From Streptomyces prunicolor NBRC 13075 (GTDB lineage: Bacteria > Actinomycetota > Actinomycetes > Streptomycetales > Streptomycetaceae), in contig NZ_BARF01000033.1 in the NCBI RefSeq assembly GCF_000367365.1, positions 1 to 64,000 of the forward strand: 64,000 nt of DNA. The letters run 5' to 3'. The notes under the pieces were generated by a model, which did no database searches, was not told the origin of the DNA, and saw nothing but the letters and a program-made list of their open reading frames with translations. Both the position numbers and the translations under genes were made by a program. Shown here piece after piece: positions 36,268-45,680 of the stretch. How positions within the stretch are numbered: the first letter of the stretch is position 1; each line of letters starts with the position of its first letter.

Positions 36268-37214
36268 AGCAGCTCCTTGTAGACGTCGTAGTCCGCGTCG
36301 GGCTCGCCGGTCGGCCGGTAGTGGTCCGGATAACGGCCGCCCTCACTCCACACCGCCTCGACGCGCAGCCCCATCCGCACCTGGTCATACGGCATCCCGC
36401 CGATGCGCCCGTGCAACGCGAGGTCGGCACCGTCGAGGGCGATGTGCGCGTAGACGTACGGCACCTCTATGTCGAGGTTCTTCGCCTTGATGTTGACGAT
36501 GCAGTACGTGGTGACTGTGCCGCGCGGCCCCACTTCGACATGTTCCGCTGTGGCCACACCACATGTGGGACACGCACCCCTCGGCGGGACGTACACCTTG
36601 CGACAGGAGGGGCAGCGCTCGCCGACGGTGCGCTGTTCGGAGAGCGCGTGGATGTAGTCGGTCTGGGCACGGCCGGGCGAGTAGACGTAGTCGAGGCGCG
36701 CGGGGGCCACGATGCCGGTGACCATGTCCTGGAACTCGCCACTGTGGGCGGAGGGTTGATGCCCCTCTTGGCCTTCGCTTTCGTACGGCTCGAAGCAGGC
36801 GATGTCGGTGATGGCGCCGGTACGTTCCTCGGCCCAGCGAACGCGCACGCGCATACCGGTGCGCACGGCATCGGGTCCGGGGGCGTCGAGGGCATGCAGC
36901 AGAGCTGTATCAGCACCGTCGAGCCGAACCAGAACCCACGCGAAGGGCGTGTCGAGCGGCTGACCGCGCCGGGGTTCATGGTTCCAGGCCCAGGTGGTGA
37001 CCGTACCGGTGGCCCCGACCTCAACGAGATCACGGATCTCCTCGGCGGTGACGGGGTCGTATTCGACGGGAGGGACAAGGGTCCGCCCATCACCGGTCTT
37101 CACCCCGAGGACGACGCGTTCGCGGAGGCCGGTGAGGAACGCGCTCTGGACGGGCCCAAGGGAGCGGGTAAAGGGAAATTCGAGAACGAGGGGGGCTTTA
37201 AGTACTTCGGGCAC
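36264..37214 (-). CDS. DUF35 OB-fold protein with one zinc ribbon (thiolase partner), duplicated OB region
   Basis: The 316-residue protein appears to be two DUF35-type OB-fold units. The N-terminal one (about 35-145, with ATGTVTTWAWNH and TDIACFEP) lacks cysteines. The C-terminal one (about 165-316) has a rubredoxin-like zinc ribbon, CPSC ... CPTC, then GPRGTVTTYCIVNI. DUF35 proteins bind acyl-CoA thiolase/aldolase partners such as ChsH2 with Ltp2. Start is GTG 37214 with TAGGAG upstream. It heads the operon with two thiolase-like genes. Confidence 0.87.
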   Translation of the reverse strand: MPEVLKAPLVLEFPFTRSLGPVQSAFLTGLRERVVLGVKTGDGRTLVPPVEYDPVTAEEIRDLVEVGATGTVTTWAWNHEPRRGQPLDTPFAWVLVRLDGADTALLHALDAPGPDAVRTGMRVRVRWAEERTGAITDIACFEPYESEGQEGHQPSAHSGEFQDMVTGIVAPARLDYVYSPGRAQTDYIHALSEQRTVGERCPSCRKVYVPPRGACPTCGVATAEHVEVGPRGTVTTYCIVNIKAKNLDIEVPYVYAHIALDGADLALHGRIGGMPYDQVRMGLRVEAVWSEGGRYPDHYRPTGEPDADYDVYKELL

Positions 37215-37225
37215 GGTTTTCTCCT

Positions 37226-37237
37226 AACTGAACAGTT
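37226..37237. promoter_or_regulatory. Palindrome upstream of the DUF35-thiolase operon
   Basis: AACTGAACAGTT is a perfect 12-bp palindrome that touches the Shine-Dalgarno of the DUF35 gene. It could be an operator. It does not match the TCTGAC-type motif found upstream of neighbouring catabolic genes. Confidence 0.3.
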
Positions 37238-37257
37238 GGGGCCGAGCGCCCCCACCT

Positions 37258-37300
37258 AGGGGCGCGGGGAACTGCGCGACCAGCCACAACAAACCCACAG
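37258..37300 (+). repeat. Dispersed Streptomyces intergenic repeat, copy C (short form)
   Basis: AGGGGCGCGGGGAACTGCGC followed by GACCAGCCACAACAAACCCACAG. It shares both ends with copies A and B but lacks their central TGCGGCTCCGCCGCG hairpin. It lies between the enoyl-CoA hydratase gene and the DUF35 operon. Confidence 0.75.
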
Positions 37301-37327
37301 ACAAAAAGGGACCAACCAGCACAACAC

Positions 37328-38128
37328 CTACGCCCGCTTATAAACAGGCGCCCGCTTCTCCGCAAAGGCACGAGCCCCCTCCTTCGCATCGGCGGTGTCA
37401 AAGATCGGCCACCCCCTCTTGAGTTCAGCGGCGAGCCCCTCCGTCTCAGTCATCTCGGCGCTCTCATACACCGACGCCTTAACCGCCTCAACCGCCAACG
37501 GCCCACACCCATTGACGAGTTCGGCAATCTCCAGCGCCTTGGCGAGGGCAGCCCCGTCGGGGACGACATGTCCGACCAGACCAACATCCGCCGCCTCCCG
37601 CGCGCTGTACGGACGCCCGGTCAGCAACATCTCCAGCGCATGCGTACGCGGAATCTGCCGCTGAAGCCGCACAGTCGACCCCCCGATCGGGAACAACCCA
37701 CGCTTCACCTCGAACAACCCAAAGGTCGCCGACTCCCCTGCAACCCGAATATCGGTGCCCTGCAAGATCTCCGTACCGCCGGCCACGCAGTACCCCTCGA
37801 CGGCGGCGATCACCGGCTTCCGAGGCCGATGGTGCCGCAGCATCGCCTTCCAGTGCAGATCCGGGTCAGCCGTGAGCCGATCCCGGTACTGCTGCCCCTC
37901 CATGCCCTTGCCGGCCAGTGCCTTGAGATCCATCCCCGCGCAGAACGCACCCCCCGCCCCGGTCAGCACGATCGACCGGATCGCGTCGTCCGCGTCGGCC
38001 TCGACCCAGCCGTCGTACAGCCCGACCAGCATCGGCAACGAGAACGCGTTCTTGGCCTCGGGCCTGTTGAGCGTGAGCACCAGCGTGGCGCCTTCGCGCC
38101 GCACGGTCAGGTGTTCCGTACCGCCCAT
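37328..38128 (-). CDS. Enoyl-CoA hydratase/isomerase (crotonase) family protein
   Basis: The 266-residue crotonase has LNRPEAKNAFS, oxyanion-hole regions GAGGAFCAGMDLKAL and EGYCVAGGTEILQGTDIRVA, and FGLFEVKRGLFPIGG, where Glu is at the usual catalytic position. It likely hydrates an enoyl-CoA intermediate. The ATG at 38128 has GGAGGACGG upstream. It is divergent from an acyl-CoA ligase with a TCTGAC-type operator between them, and lies upstream of the DUF35-thiolase operon on the same strand, separated by a repeat. Confidence 0.92.
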   Translation of the reverse strand: MGGTEHLTVRREGATLVLTLNRPEAKNAFSLPMLVGLYDGWVEADADDAIRSIVLTGAGGAFCAGMDLKALAGKGMEGQQYRDRLTADPDLHWKAMLRHHRPRKPVIAAVEGYCVAGGTEILQGTDIRVAGESATFGLFEVKRGLFPIGGSTVRLQRQIPRTHALEMLLTGRPYSAREAADVGLVGHVVPDGAALAKALEIAELVNGCGPLAVEAVKASVYESAEMTETEGLAAELKRGWPIFDTADAKEGARAFAEKRAPVYKRA

Positions 38129-38203
38129 TGCCGTCCTCCCGTCGCCGCACCGCCTCCGGAACGAGAACAGGTTGCAGGAGGCGCCCTGCCAGTACAAGGG
38201 GTT

Positions 38204-38220
38204 TCTGACACTCAGTCAGA
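38204..38220. promoter_or_regulatory. Operator-like palindrome TCTGAC-N5-GTCAGA, copy 1
   Basis: TCTGACACTCAGTCAGA has perfect 6-bp arms. With flanking TT and TTT it matches 50106-50127 at 19 of 22 positions. It lies between the divergent enoyl-CoA hydratase and acyl-CoA ligase genes, so one regulator could control both. The dyad style is TetR-like. Confidence 0.62.
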
Positions 38221-38295
38221 TTTCTTCTGCGCGGACCCTTCACAGTTGTCGCGCCCTTTGCTCTGATGACCGGCGAACCGACGTCAGGAGGAGTG

Positions 38296-39915
38296 GTGGA
38301 GTACAACATTGCCGACCTGTTCGAGTCGGTCGTCGACGTGGTCCCGGACCGCGAGGCGCTCGTGTACATCGACCACCCGGGCACGGGCGCGGAACGCCGC
38401 CTGACCTACGCGGAGTTGGATTCGGCCGCGAACCGCATCGCCCATCATCTGATCGACACCGGGATACGCCCGGGTGAGCACCTCGGGCTCTATCTCTACA
38501 ACGGCGTCGAGTACTTGCAGACGGTGCTGGGCTGCCTCAAGGCACGGGTCGTTCCGGTCAACGTCAACTACCGCTACGTCGAAGAGGAGTTGGTGTACCT
38601 CTACCGGGACGCCGACCTCGTGGCGCTGGTCTTCGACACGGAGTTCACCGAGCGGGTGGCGGCCGCGCTGCCGCGTGCGGAGCAACTGCGGCACCTGGTA
38701 CGAGTGGGAGCACCGCAGGCTGACGGAGCGGACGTACCCGCCGTGGCCTTCACGGACGCGGAGGCCACCGGGTCTCCCGAGCGCGGGTTTCCGGCGCGGT
38801 CGGCGGACGACCAGTTCATCATCTACACCGGCGGTACGACCGGGATGCCCAAGGGTGTGATGTGGCGCCAGGAGGACCTGTTCTTCTCGGGACTCGGCGG
38901 TGGTGCGCCGACCGGTGAACCGGTGCGGAAACCCGAGGAGTTGGCCGAGCGGGTCGCGGCCGGCGGGGCCGGGATCACGTTCTTCCCCGCTCCTCCGCTG
39001 ATGCACGGCACGTCCACGCTCACGGCGTTCATCGGCTTCAACTTCGGCCAACGCATCGTGATCCACCGCAAGTTCGTGCCGGATGAGGTGCTGCGGACCA
39101 TCGAGAGGGAGAAGGTCACCAGCATGTCCCTGGTCGGCGACGCGATGCTGCGCCCGTTGATCGACGCCCTCAACGGGCCGATGAAGGGCACCGATTGCTC
39201 ATCGATGTTCAGCGTCTCGTCGTCCGGCGCGATCATGTCGGAGACGGTGCGCAGGCAGTTCCAGGAACTGCTCCCGAACACCATGCTGCTGAACAACTAC
39301 GGCTCGTCCGAGTCCGGCTTCAACGGCACCGCCACGGCCGACTCGGGAGCCGGACAGTCCTTCCGGATCCGCGTCAACTCCCGTACCCAGGTGGTCGATC
39401 CGGCCACGTACGCCCCGGTCGCCGTCGGTGAGATCGGCCGGGTCGCGCAGTGCGGTCACGTACCGCTCGGCTACTACAACGACCCGAGGAAAACCGCCGA
39501 GACCTTCTTCGAGAAGGACGGCCGGCGGTGGGTCCTGCTCGGAGACATGGCGACCGTGGACGAGGAGGGCGTCGTCACGGTCCTCGGCCGTGGCTCGCAG
39601 TGCATCAACACCGGTGGGGAGAAGGTGTATCCGGAGGAGGTCGAGCAGGCGCTCAAGTCGCATCCGGACGTCTACGACGCGCTGGTGGCCGGGGTGCCGG
39701 ACGTACGGTGGGGCAACCATGTGGCCGCCGTCGTACAGCTGCGGGCGGATGCGGTGCGGCCGTCGCTGGACGAGATCCAGACGCACTGCCGCACTCACCT
39801 CGCCGGGTACAAGATCCCGCGCCAGCTGGTGTTCACGGAGTCCATCCAGCGGTCGCCGAGCGGCAAGGCGGACTACCGGTGGGCGCGGGAGGTGGCGGTC
39901 GCCGCAGATCAGTGA
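38296..39915 (+). CDS. Acyl-CoA synthetase (AMP-dependent)
   Basis: The 539-residue ANL-superfamily ligase has the P-loop YTGGTTGMPKGVMW (about 176-189), NYGSSESGFNG, LLGDMATVDEEG and the C-terminal hinge/lysine region GGEKVYPEEVE and SPSGKADYRW. It activates a carboxylic acid as acyl-adenylate and then CoA ester. The GTG at 38296 is preferred because AGGAGG lies just upstream; ATG 38266 has no Shine-Dalgarno. It shares a promoter region and palindrome with the divergent enoyl-CoA hydratase gene. Confidence 0.92.
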   Translation: MEYNIADLFESVVDVVPDREALVYIDHPGTGAERRLTYAELDSAANRIAHHLIDTGIRPGEHLGLYLYNGVEYLQTVLGCLKARVVPVNVNYRYVEEELVYLYRDADLVALVFDTEFTERVAAALPRAEQLRHLVRVGAPQADGADVPAVAFTDAEATGSPERGFPARSADDQFIIYTGGTTGMPKGVMWRQEDLFFSGLGGGAPTGEPVRKPEELAERVAAGGAGITFFPAPPLMHGTSTLTAFIGFNFGQRIVIHRKFVPDEVLRTIEREKVTSMSLVGDAMLRPLIDALNGPMKGTDCSSMFSVSSSGAIMSETVRRQFQELLPNTMLLNNYGSSESGFNGTATADSGAGQSFRIRVNSRTQVVDPATYAPVAVGEIGRVAQCGHVPLGYYNDPRKTAETFFEKDGRRWVLLGDMATVDEEGVVTVLGRGSQCINTGGEKVYPEEVEQALKSHPDVYDALVAGVPDVRWGNHVAAVVQLRADAVRPSLDEIQTHCRTHLAGYKIPRQLVFTESIQRSPSGKADYRWAREVAVAADQ

Positions 39916-40046
39916 GTCAACAGTGGGTCAACGCGCGGGCCCGATTGAACTGACGGTAGCGTGCGGCCGTACCGATGGTGACGAATCTGGTGGCCCGGGC
40001 CAGGTCCGCTGTGCCGTCACCGGGCTCAGCACGGAAGGACGTTCGG

Positions 40047-42152
40047 GTGCCGCTCTTCACTCGCTCTCACCCACTGCCGGATCAGAAGGCCTCTGGGGAG
40101 ACCGACCCGACAGCGGCGACGGAGGCCGCCACACCACCCGAACCACAGGACCCACCCGAGCCACGCGACACAGCGAACACGACCGAGGGCCACGGCCCAG
40201 TGGACGCGACCGAGGCACGGGAATCCGCCGACGCGAACGAGCCGCCGGAATCAGCCGACGCAGCCGATGCGACCAACGCGGCTGGCTCTGCCGGCGCGGA
40301 TCGACCGTCCGACGCGGACGGATCGGCCGAAGCTCCCGAGTCGGCTGAGCCCGGCGAGCCTTCCGAATCCGCCGCACCCGCAGGGTCCGACGAGCCCGCT
40401 GAACCCGCGCAGTCCGCCGAGGACGCGGAGTCTGCAGAGCCCGTAGAGCCCAGCGAGGTCGCAGAGCCCACCGACCCCACCGAGCGATCCTCCCAATTCC
40501 CCCTCCGCGCAGGCTGGTTCGGCTGGCGCCACCGTTACCCCCGTACCGCACGTGCCGTAGGGGTGGGCACAAGCGTGCTGGCCGGTGCGCTGCTGCTCGT
40601 CGCGATGGTCGTGCCCGACCGGCTCGACCGGATGACGTTCCAGTCGTTCCTCCGGCTGCCCGTGGAACTGATCGTCCTCGCGGTCGTGTTGCTCGCGCTG
40701 CCGTCGCGGGCCCGGCGGATCACCGCCGTCGTACTGGGTGCGTTCGTCGGGCTGTCCGCCGTCCTGAAGTGCCTCGACATGGGCTTCTACGAGACCTTGG
40801 CGCGGCCGTTCGACCTGGTCTTCGACTGGGTCCTGTTGAACGACGCGGCGGACTGGACGAAGGACTCGTTCGGTCGCTCGGGCGAGGTGCTCGCGATCAT
40901 CGGAGTGATCGTCCTGCTGCTCGCCGTGCTCGCGGGCAGCGCGTTCGCGATGGTGCGGCTGGCGGACGTGATGGCCAGGCATCGCCCCACGGCCGTACGC
41001 ACCACACTTGTCCTCGGTGTCGCGTGGATCATGTGCTTCACCCTGAGCGTGCAGGTCGGCGGAGTCACCCTCGCCACCAAGGGCTACAGCCAGTTCCTCA
41101 GCAACCGCGTGAAGTACGTCCGCGACGGCCTCGGTGACGCCGACGTCTTCAAGAAGCAGCTCACCGTCGACGCCTTCGCGAAGACCCCGCCCAACCAGTT
41201 GCTGACCGGCCTGCGCGGCAAGGACGTGCTGTTCACCTTCATCGAGAGCTACGGCCGGGTGGCGCTCGACGACCCGACGATGGCGCCGGAGATGGACAAG
41301 ACGCTCACGGCTGGCGACGCCCGGCTCAAGGCGGCCGGCTTCTCGTCGCGCAGCGCCTGGCTCAGGTCGCCGGTGACGGGCGCCGGCAGCTGGCTCGCGC
41401 ACTCGACGTTCCTGTCCGGCCTGTGGATCAAGAACCAGCAGCGCTACCGGACCGTGACCACCAGCACCCGCGCGACCCTCACCAGCTACTTCCAGAAGAC
41501 CGGCGCCTGGCGCACGGTCGGCATCGTCCCCGGTGTGCGCAAGTCCTGGCCCGAGGGCAAGTACTTCGGCCTCGACAACATCTACGACTCCACCCATCTC
41601 GGCTACAACGGCCCGTACTTCAGCTGGACGCCGGTGCCGGACCAGTTCAGCCTGGAGTCCTTCGAGAAGCTGGAGTACGGCAAGAAGAACCGCGACCCGA
41701 TCATGGCGGAGATCATCCTGGCCTCCAGCCACAACCCCTGGTCGCCCATCGCCCACACCATCCCCTGGAACCAGCTCGGCGACGGCACGATCTTCAACCA
41801 GATCAAGAAGGAGGGCACGAACCCGACGGAGGTCTGGAAGAGCGCGAAGCGGGTTCGGACCGAGTACCGCAAGGCCATCCAGTACTCCGTGGACAGCCTG
41901 ACCCAGTGGGTCCAGCGCTACGGCAACAAGAACACCGTCCTCGTCTTCCTCGGCGACCACCAGCCCGTCCCGACGGTCACCGGTGGCACCGCCGACCGGG
42001 ACGTGCCGATCACGATCGTCGCCCACGACCCGAAGGTGCTGGACAAGATCTCCAGCTGGGGCTGGACGGACGGGCTCAAGCCCGCCGACAGCGCACCGGT
42101 GCTGGGCATGGACAAGTTCCGGGACCGCTTCATGACGGCCTACGCGAAGTGA
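40047..42152 (+). CDS. Membrane sulfatase/LTA-synthase-like protein with acidic low-complexity N-terminus
   Basis: The roughly 701-residue protein (GTG 40047 with GGAAGGA; ATG 39975 is open but has no Shine-Dalgarno) begins with about 145 residues rich in Glu, Ala, Ser, Pro and Asp, probably disordered in the cytoplasm. Several membrane helices follow (about 165-345). The extracytoplasmic sulfatase-fold domain has DVLFTFIESYG, where the usual nucleophile position appears as Ser, and FLGDHQPVP near the end. It may transfer phosphoglycerol-type or phosphoethanolamine-type groups to wall polymers or lipids. It is convergent with a hydrolase gene only 3 bp away. Confidence 0.82.
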   Translation: MPLFTRSHPLPDQKASGETDPTAATEAATPPEPQDPPEPRDTANTTEGHGPVDATEARESADANEPPESADAADATNAAGSAGADRPSDADGSAEAPESAEPGEPSESAAPAGSDEPAEPAQSAEDAESAEPVEPSEVAEPTDPTERSSQFPLRAGWFGWRHRYPRTARAVGVGTSVLAGALLLVAMVVPDRLDRMTFQSFLRLPVELIVLAVVLLALPSRARRITAVVLGAFVGLSAVLKCLDMGFYETLARPFDLVFDWVLLNDAADWTKDSFGRSGEVLAIIGVIVLLLAVLAGSAFAMVRLADVMARHRPTAVRTTLVLGVAWIMCFTLSVQVGGVTLATKGYSQFLSNRVKYVRDGLGDADVFKKQLTVDAFAKTPPNQLLTGLRGKDVLFTFIESYGRVALDDPTMAPEMDKTLTAGDARLKAAGFSSRSAWLRSPVTGAGSWLAHSTFLSGLWIKNQQRYRTVTTSTRATLTSYFQKTGAWRTVGIVPGVRKSWPEGKYFGLDNIYDSTHLGYNGPYFSWTPVPDQFSLESFEKLEYGKKNRDPIMAEIILASSHNPWSPIAHTIPWNQLGDGTIFNQIKKEGTNPTEVWKSAKRVRTEYRKAIQYSVDSLTQWVQRYGNKNTVLVFLGDHQPVPTVTGGTADRDVPITIVAHDPKVLDKISSWGWTDGLKPADSAPVLGMDKFRDRFMTAYAK

Positions 42153-42155
42153 GCC

Positions 42156-42881
42156 TCACCCTTTGAGGAACGGTTCGAGCACCGCGAGGAACTCCTCCGG
42201 CCTGGCCTCGTGCACCAGATGCCCCGCGTCGACGGTGACCACACGGGCACCGGGAACGCGCTCGGCCAGGACCGTGACCCACTCCTGAGGAACCCCGCTG
42301 GTGGGGCCACCTGCAATGACCAGCGTGGGCATGGTGATCCGCCCCATGTGGTCCCACCACATGGGGTTGGGGTCGTCGGCCTGCGCGTCGGAGGCCTCGA
42401 TCATGGCCCAGTCGAACGGCGGCTCCCCCGCCGGGCGTTCGGTGGGCGACCGCGGCGGATCGAAGGGAATCGGCGCGGGCACATCCTCCAGGACCAGCCT
42501 CCGTACGACCTCGGGGGCCTCCTGCGCGAGCAGATACGCGACCATGCCGCCGAGGGAGTGTCCGACGACATCGGCGCGTTCGATGCCGAGGGCGGCGAGG
42601 AGGGCGCGGATGTCGTCGCGCATCGCCTCGTAGGCGTAGGCGTCCGCCGTGGCTCCCGGCTCGGTGCCGGGCCAGTCGCTGGCCCCGTGGCCGCGTAGGT
42701 CGGGGGCGTACACGCGGTGCGGGACGGGGCCGGTGGCGAGCTGTTCGGCGATGGGCGTCCAGTCGGTGCCGTCGGCGCCCCGGCAGTGGAGCAGAAGGAC
42801 GGGCGGCGCCTCTTCAGGGCCCCAGACGCGGTAGGCGAGCGTGATGCCGTTCGCCTTGACGGTGCGAATCTCGGTGTCCAT
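42156..42881 (-). CDS. Alpha/beta hydrolase
   Basis: The 241-residue protein has the alpha/beta-hydrolase fold: LLLHCRGADGTDW (oxyanion region; HC in place of HG), DLRGHGASDWPG, the nucleophile elbow VVGHSLGGMVAYL and the catalytic His in DAGHLVHEARPEEF. It has no signal peptide. The ATG at 42881 is preferred; the frame runs further 5' without protein character. It could hydrolyse an ester, lactone or C-C bond in the surrounding catabolic region, but the substrate is unknown. Confidence 0.88.
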   Translation of the reverse strand: MDTEIRTVKANGITLAYRVWGPEEAPPVLLLHCRGADGTDWTPIAEQLATGPVPHRVYAPDLRGHGASDWPGTEPGATADAYAYEAMRDDIRALLAALGIERADVVGHSLGGMVAYLLAQEAPEVVRRLVLEDVPAPIPFDPPRSPTERPAGEPPFDWAMIEASDAQADDPNPMWWDHMGRITMPTLVIAGGPTSGVPQEWVTVLAERVPGARVVTVDAGHLVHEARPEEFLAVLEPFLKG

Positions 42882-43010
42882 GCCAGGAACGTAGCCGGTG
42901 CGCCGCCGGGTCATCCGCCTGCTCTGCCGAGGGCAGAGACGCTCCGAGAAAGTGCGGGCAAACCTCTTGCCCCAGCGGTCAGTTGACTGGATTACTGATC
43001 CCACACACGT

Positions 43011-43028
43011 CGACCGAATGATCGGTCG
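43011..43028. promoter_or_regulatory. TetR-type palindrome upstream of paaK
   Basis: CGACCGA-atga-TCGGTCG has perfect 7-bp arms and ends 34 bp before the paaK start. Its ACCGA/TCGGT half-sites recall PaaR-type operators of phenylacetate genes, but no paaR gene is in the window. Confidence 0.55.
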
Positions 43029-43062
43029 CCTGAAATGACACGATTGATGGAGGGGTGCGCCC

Positions 43063-44361
<1,299 letters not shown>

Positions 44362-44401
44362 GGCAACTCCCCCAGCCGAAAGCCCCACCCGATACGCGCA
44401 G

Positions 44402-45187
44402 TTACCCCAGCCCCAGCAGTTCGGCCAGATTCCCGCCCAGCACCCGGTCACGCACCTCGCCCGGCGAAGTGACCCGTTCCACCGTCGTACGTGCCACGAC
44501 CGGGTCCCCGTAGGGAGCGTCCGAGCCGAAGAGGGTGCGGGTGGGAAGTTCATGGATGGCCAGGCGGACGGCGAAGACGATGTTCGCGGTGGAGAGTTCG
44601 AGGTGGAGGTTGGGGATGGCGCGGGCCAGTTCGATGGCCGACATCCAGTGCGGTCCGGCCAGTTGGCTGATCACCAGCGGCACTTTCGGGTAACGGGCGG
44701 CCAGTTGGGCGAGGGTGCGCAGGTCTGCCGCGGTGGTGGGCGCGAAGCCGTGGACGACGACCGGTAGTCCGGCGTGGTCGTCGGCCGCCCGGAGCACCGG
44801 CTCGACCAGGGTCGCCTGGTTCGGGGGCGGGGTGAGTTCCCCGATGCCGTACAGCCCGCGACCGATCACCTCCCGCTCCACCCGGGCCGCGGTCTCGGCC
44901 TCGGGACGGCCGAGGGGGACGGAGCCGAAGCCGAGGAAGCGGTCGGGGTGTGCGGCGAGTGCCTCGTCCAACTCCCGCATCGCCAGGGCGAATCCGTCGT
45001 CGCCGGTACCGCCGGCCAACGCCCGTTCCAGCACGCCCATTTCGCTGCGGAGGGAGTCCAGGTCGGTGGCCCGTTCCGGGTGCGCGCGAGTGGGGAACAG
45101 CACCGTGCGGTCCACACCCGCGACGTCGAGCGCCGACAGATGCGCGTCGAGCGGGTCGTGGACATGGCTGTGGGCGTCGAGAATCAC
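44402..45187 (-). CDS. Amidohydrolase family protein (Amidohydro_2 type)
   Basis: The 261-residue TIM-barrel protein starts MILDAHSHVHD, with the HxH metal site at the end of strand 1. LPVVVHGFAP and LFGSDAPYGDP supply later ligands. It resembles ACMSD-like decarboxylases/hydrolases that act on carboxylated ring or lactone intermediates. Start is GTG 45187 with GGGAGAG upstream. It is divergent from a MerR regulator, which probably controls it. Substrate unknown. Confidence 0.85.
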   Translation of the reverse strand: MILDAHSHVHDPLDAHLSALDVAGVDRTVLFPTRAHPERATDLDSLRSEMGVLERALAGGTGDDGFALAMRELDEALAAHPDRFLGFGSVPLGRPEAETAARVEREVIGRGLYGIGELTPPPNQATLVEPVLRAADDHAGLPVVVHGFAPTTAADLRTLAQLAARYPKVPLVISQLAGPHWMSAIELARAIPNLHLELSTANIVFAVRLAIHELPTRTLFGSDAPYGDPVVARTTVERVTSPGEVRDRVLGGNLAELLGLG

Positions 45188-45241
45188 GTGTCTCTCCCTG
45201 AGCGTGCCGACCGCCCGGCGGAATGCCGGTGGCGGAGGCCA

Positions 45242-45272
45242 GTGTTGAGCCCTGACACCGTTGGAAGGTCAA
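45242..45272 (-). promoter_or_regulatory. Candidate MerR-type promoter with long spacer
   Basis: On the minus strand TTGACC (45272-45267) is followed after 19 bp by CAACAC as a poor -10. The spacer carries a partial dyad (TTGAcC ... TCAA). A long 19-bp spacer is the hallmark of MerR-activated promoters. It would drive the amidohydrolase gene and overlaps the MerR start area. The -10 match is weak. Confidence 0.3.
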
Positions 45273-45293
45273 GTGGGAGAGGAGCGCGAGCCG

Positions 45294-45662
45294 GTGCTGA
45301 TCGGGGAGCTGGCCGAGCGGACGGGCACCAACGAACGGCTGCTGCGCCACTACGAACGGGCGGGGCTGCTACGACCCGAGCGGCTGCCCAACGGCTATAG
45401 GACGTACGCCGATTCGGACACCGCCGCCGTACTCCGTATCCGCGCACTGCTCGCGGCCGGGCTGCCCACCCGGGTCATCCGGCAGGTACTGCCGTGCACC
45501 ACGGACGAGGCCGCAGTACAGCCGTGCCCGGGTGTACTCGACGCGCTGCGCGCCCAGTTGAGCGCCCTGGACCGCCGGGCCGCCGAACTCGCCGCAGCCC
45601 GTGAGGTGTTGAGCGACACCATCGCCGTCACGGAAGCGCGTACGGCTCCGGCTCCCGGTTGA
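45294..45662 (+). CDS. MerR family transcriptional regulator
   Basis: The roughly 122-residue protein starts with the MerR HTH VLIGELAERTGTNERLLRHYE, then RAGLLRPERLPNGYRTY, and ends in a dimerisation helix. The GTG at 45294 is chosen because GGAGAGGAG lies nine bases upstream; GTG 45273 and TTG 45261 are also in frame. Two Cys (LPCTTDEAAVQPC) occur in the middle and could bind metal or sense redox state. It is divergent from the amidohydrolase gene, its likely target. Confidence 0.88.
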   Translation: MLIGELAERTGTNERLLRHYERAGLLRPERLPNGYRTYADSDTAAVLRIRALLAAGLPTRVIRQVLPCTTDEAAVQPCPGVLDALRAQLSALDRRAAELAAAREVLSDTIAVTEARTAPAPG

Positions 45663-45680
45663 CAGCTCGACAGACGGCCC

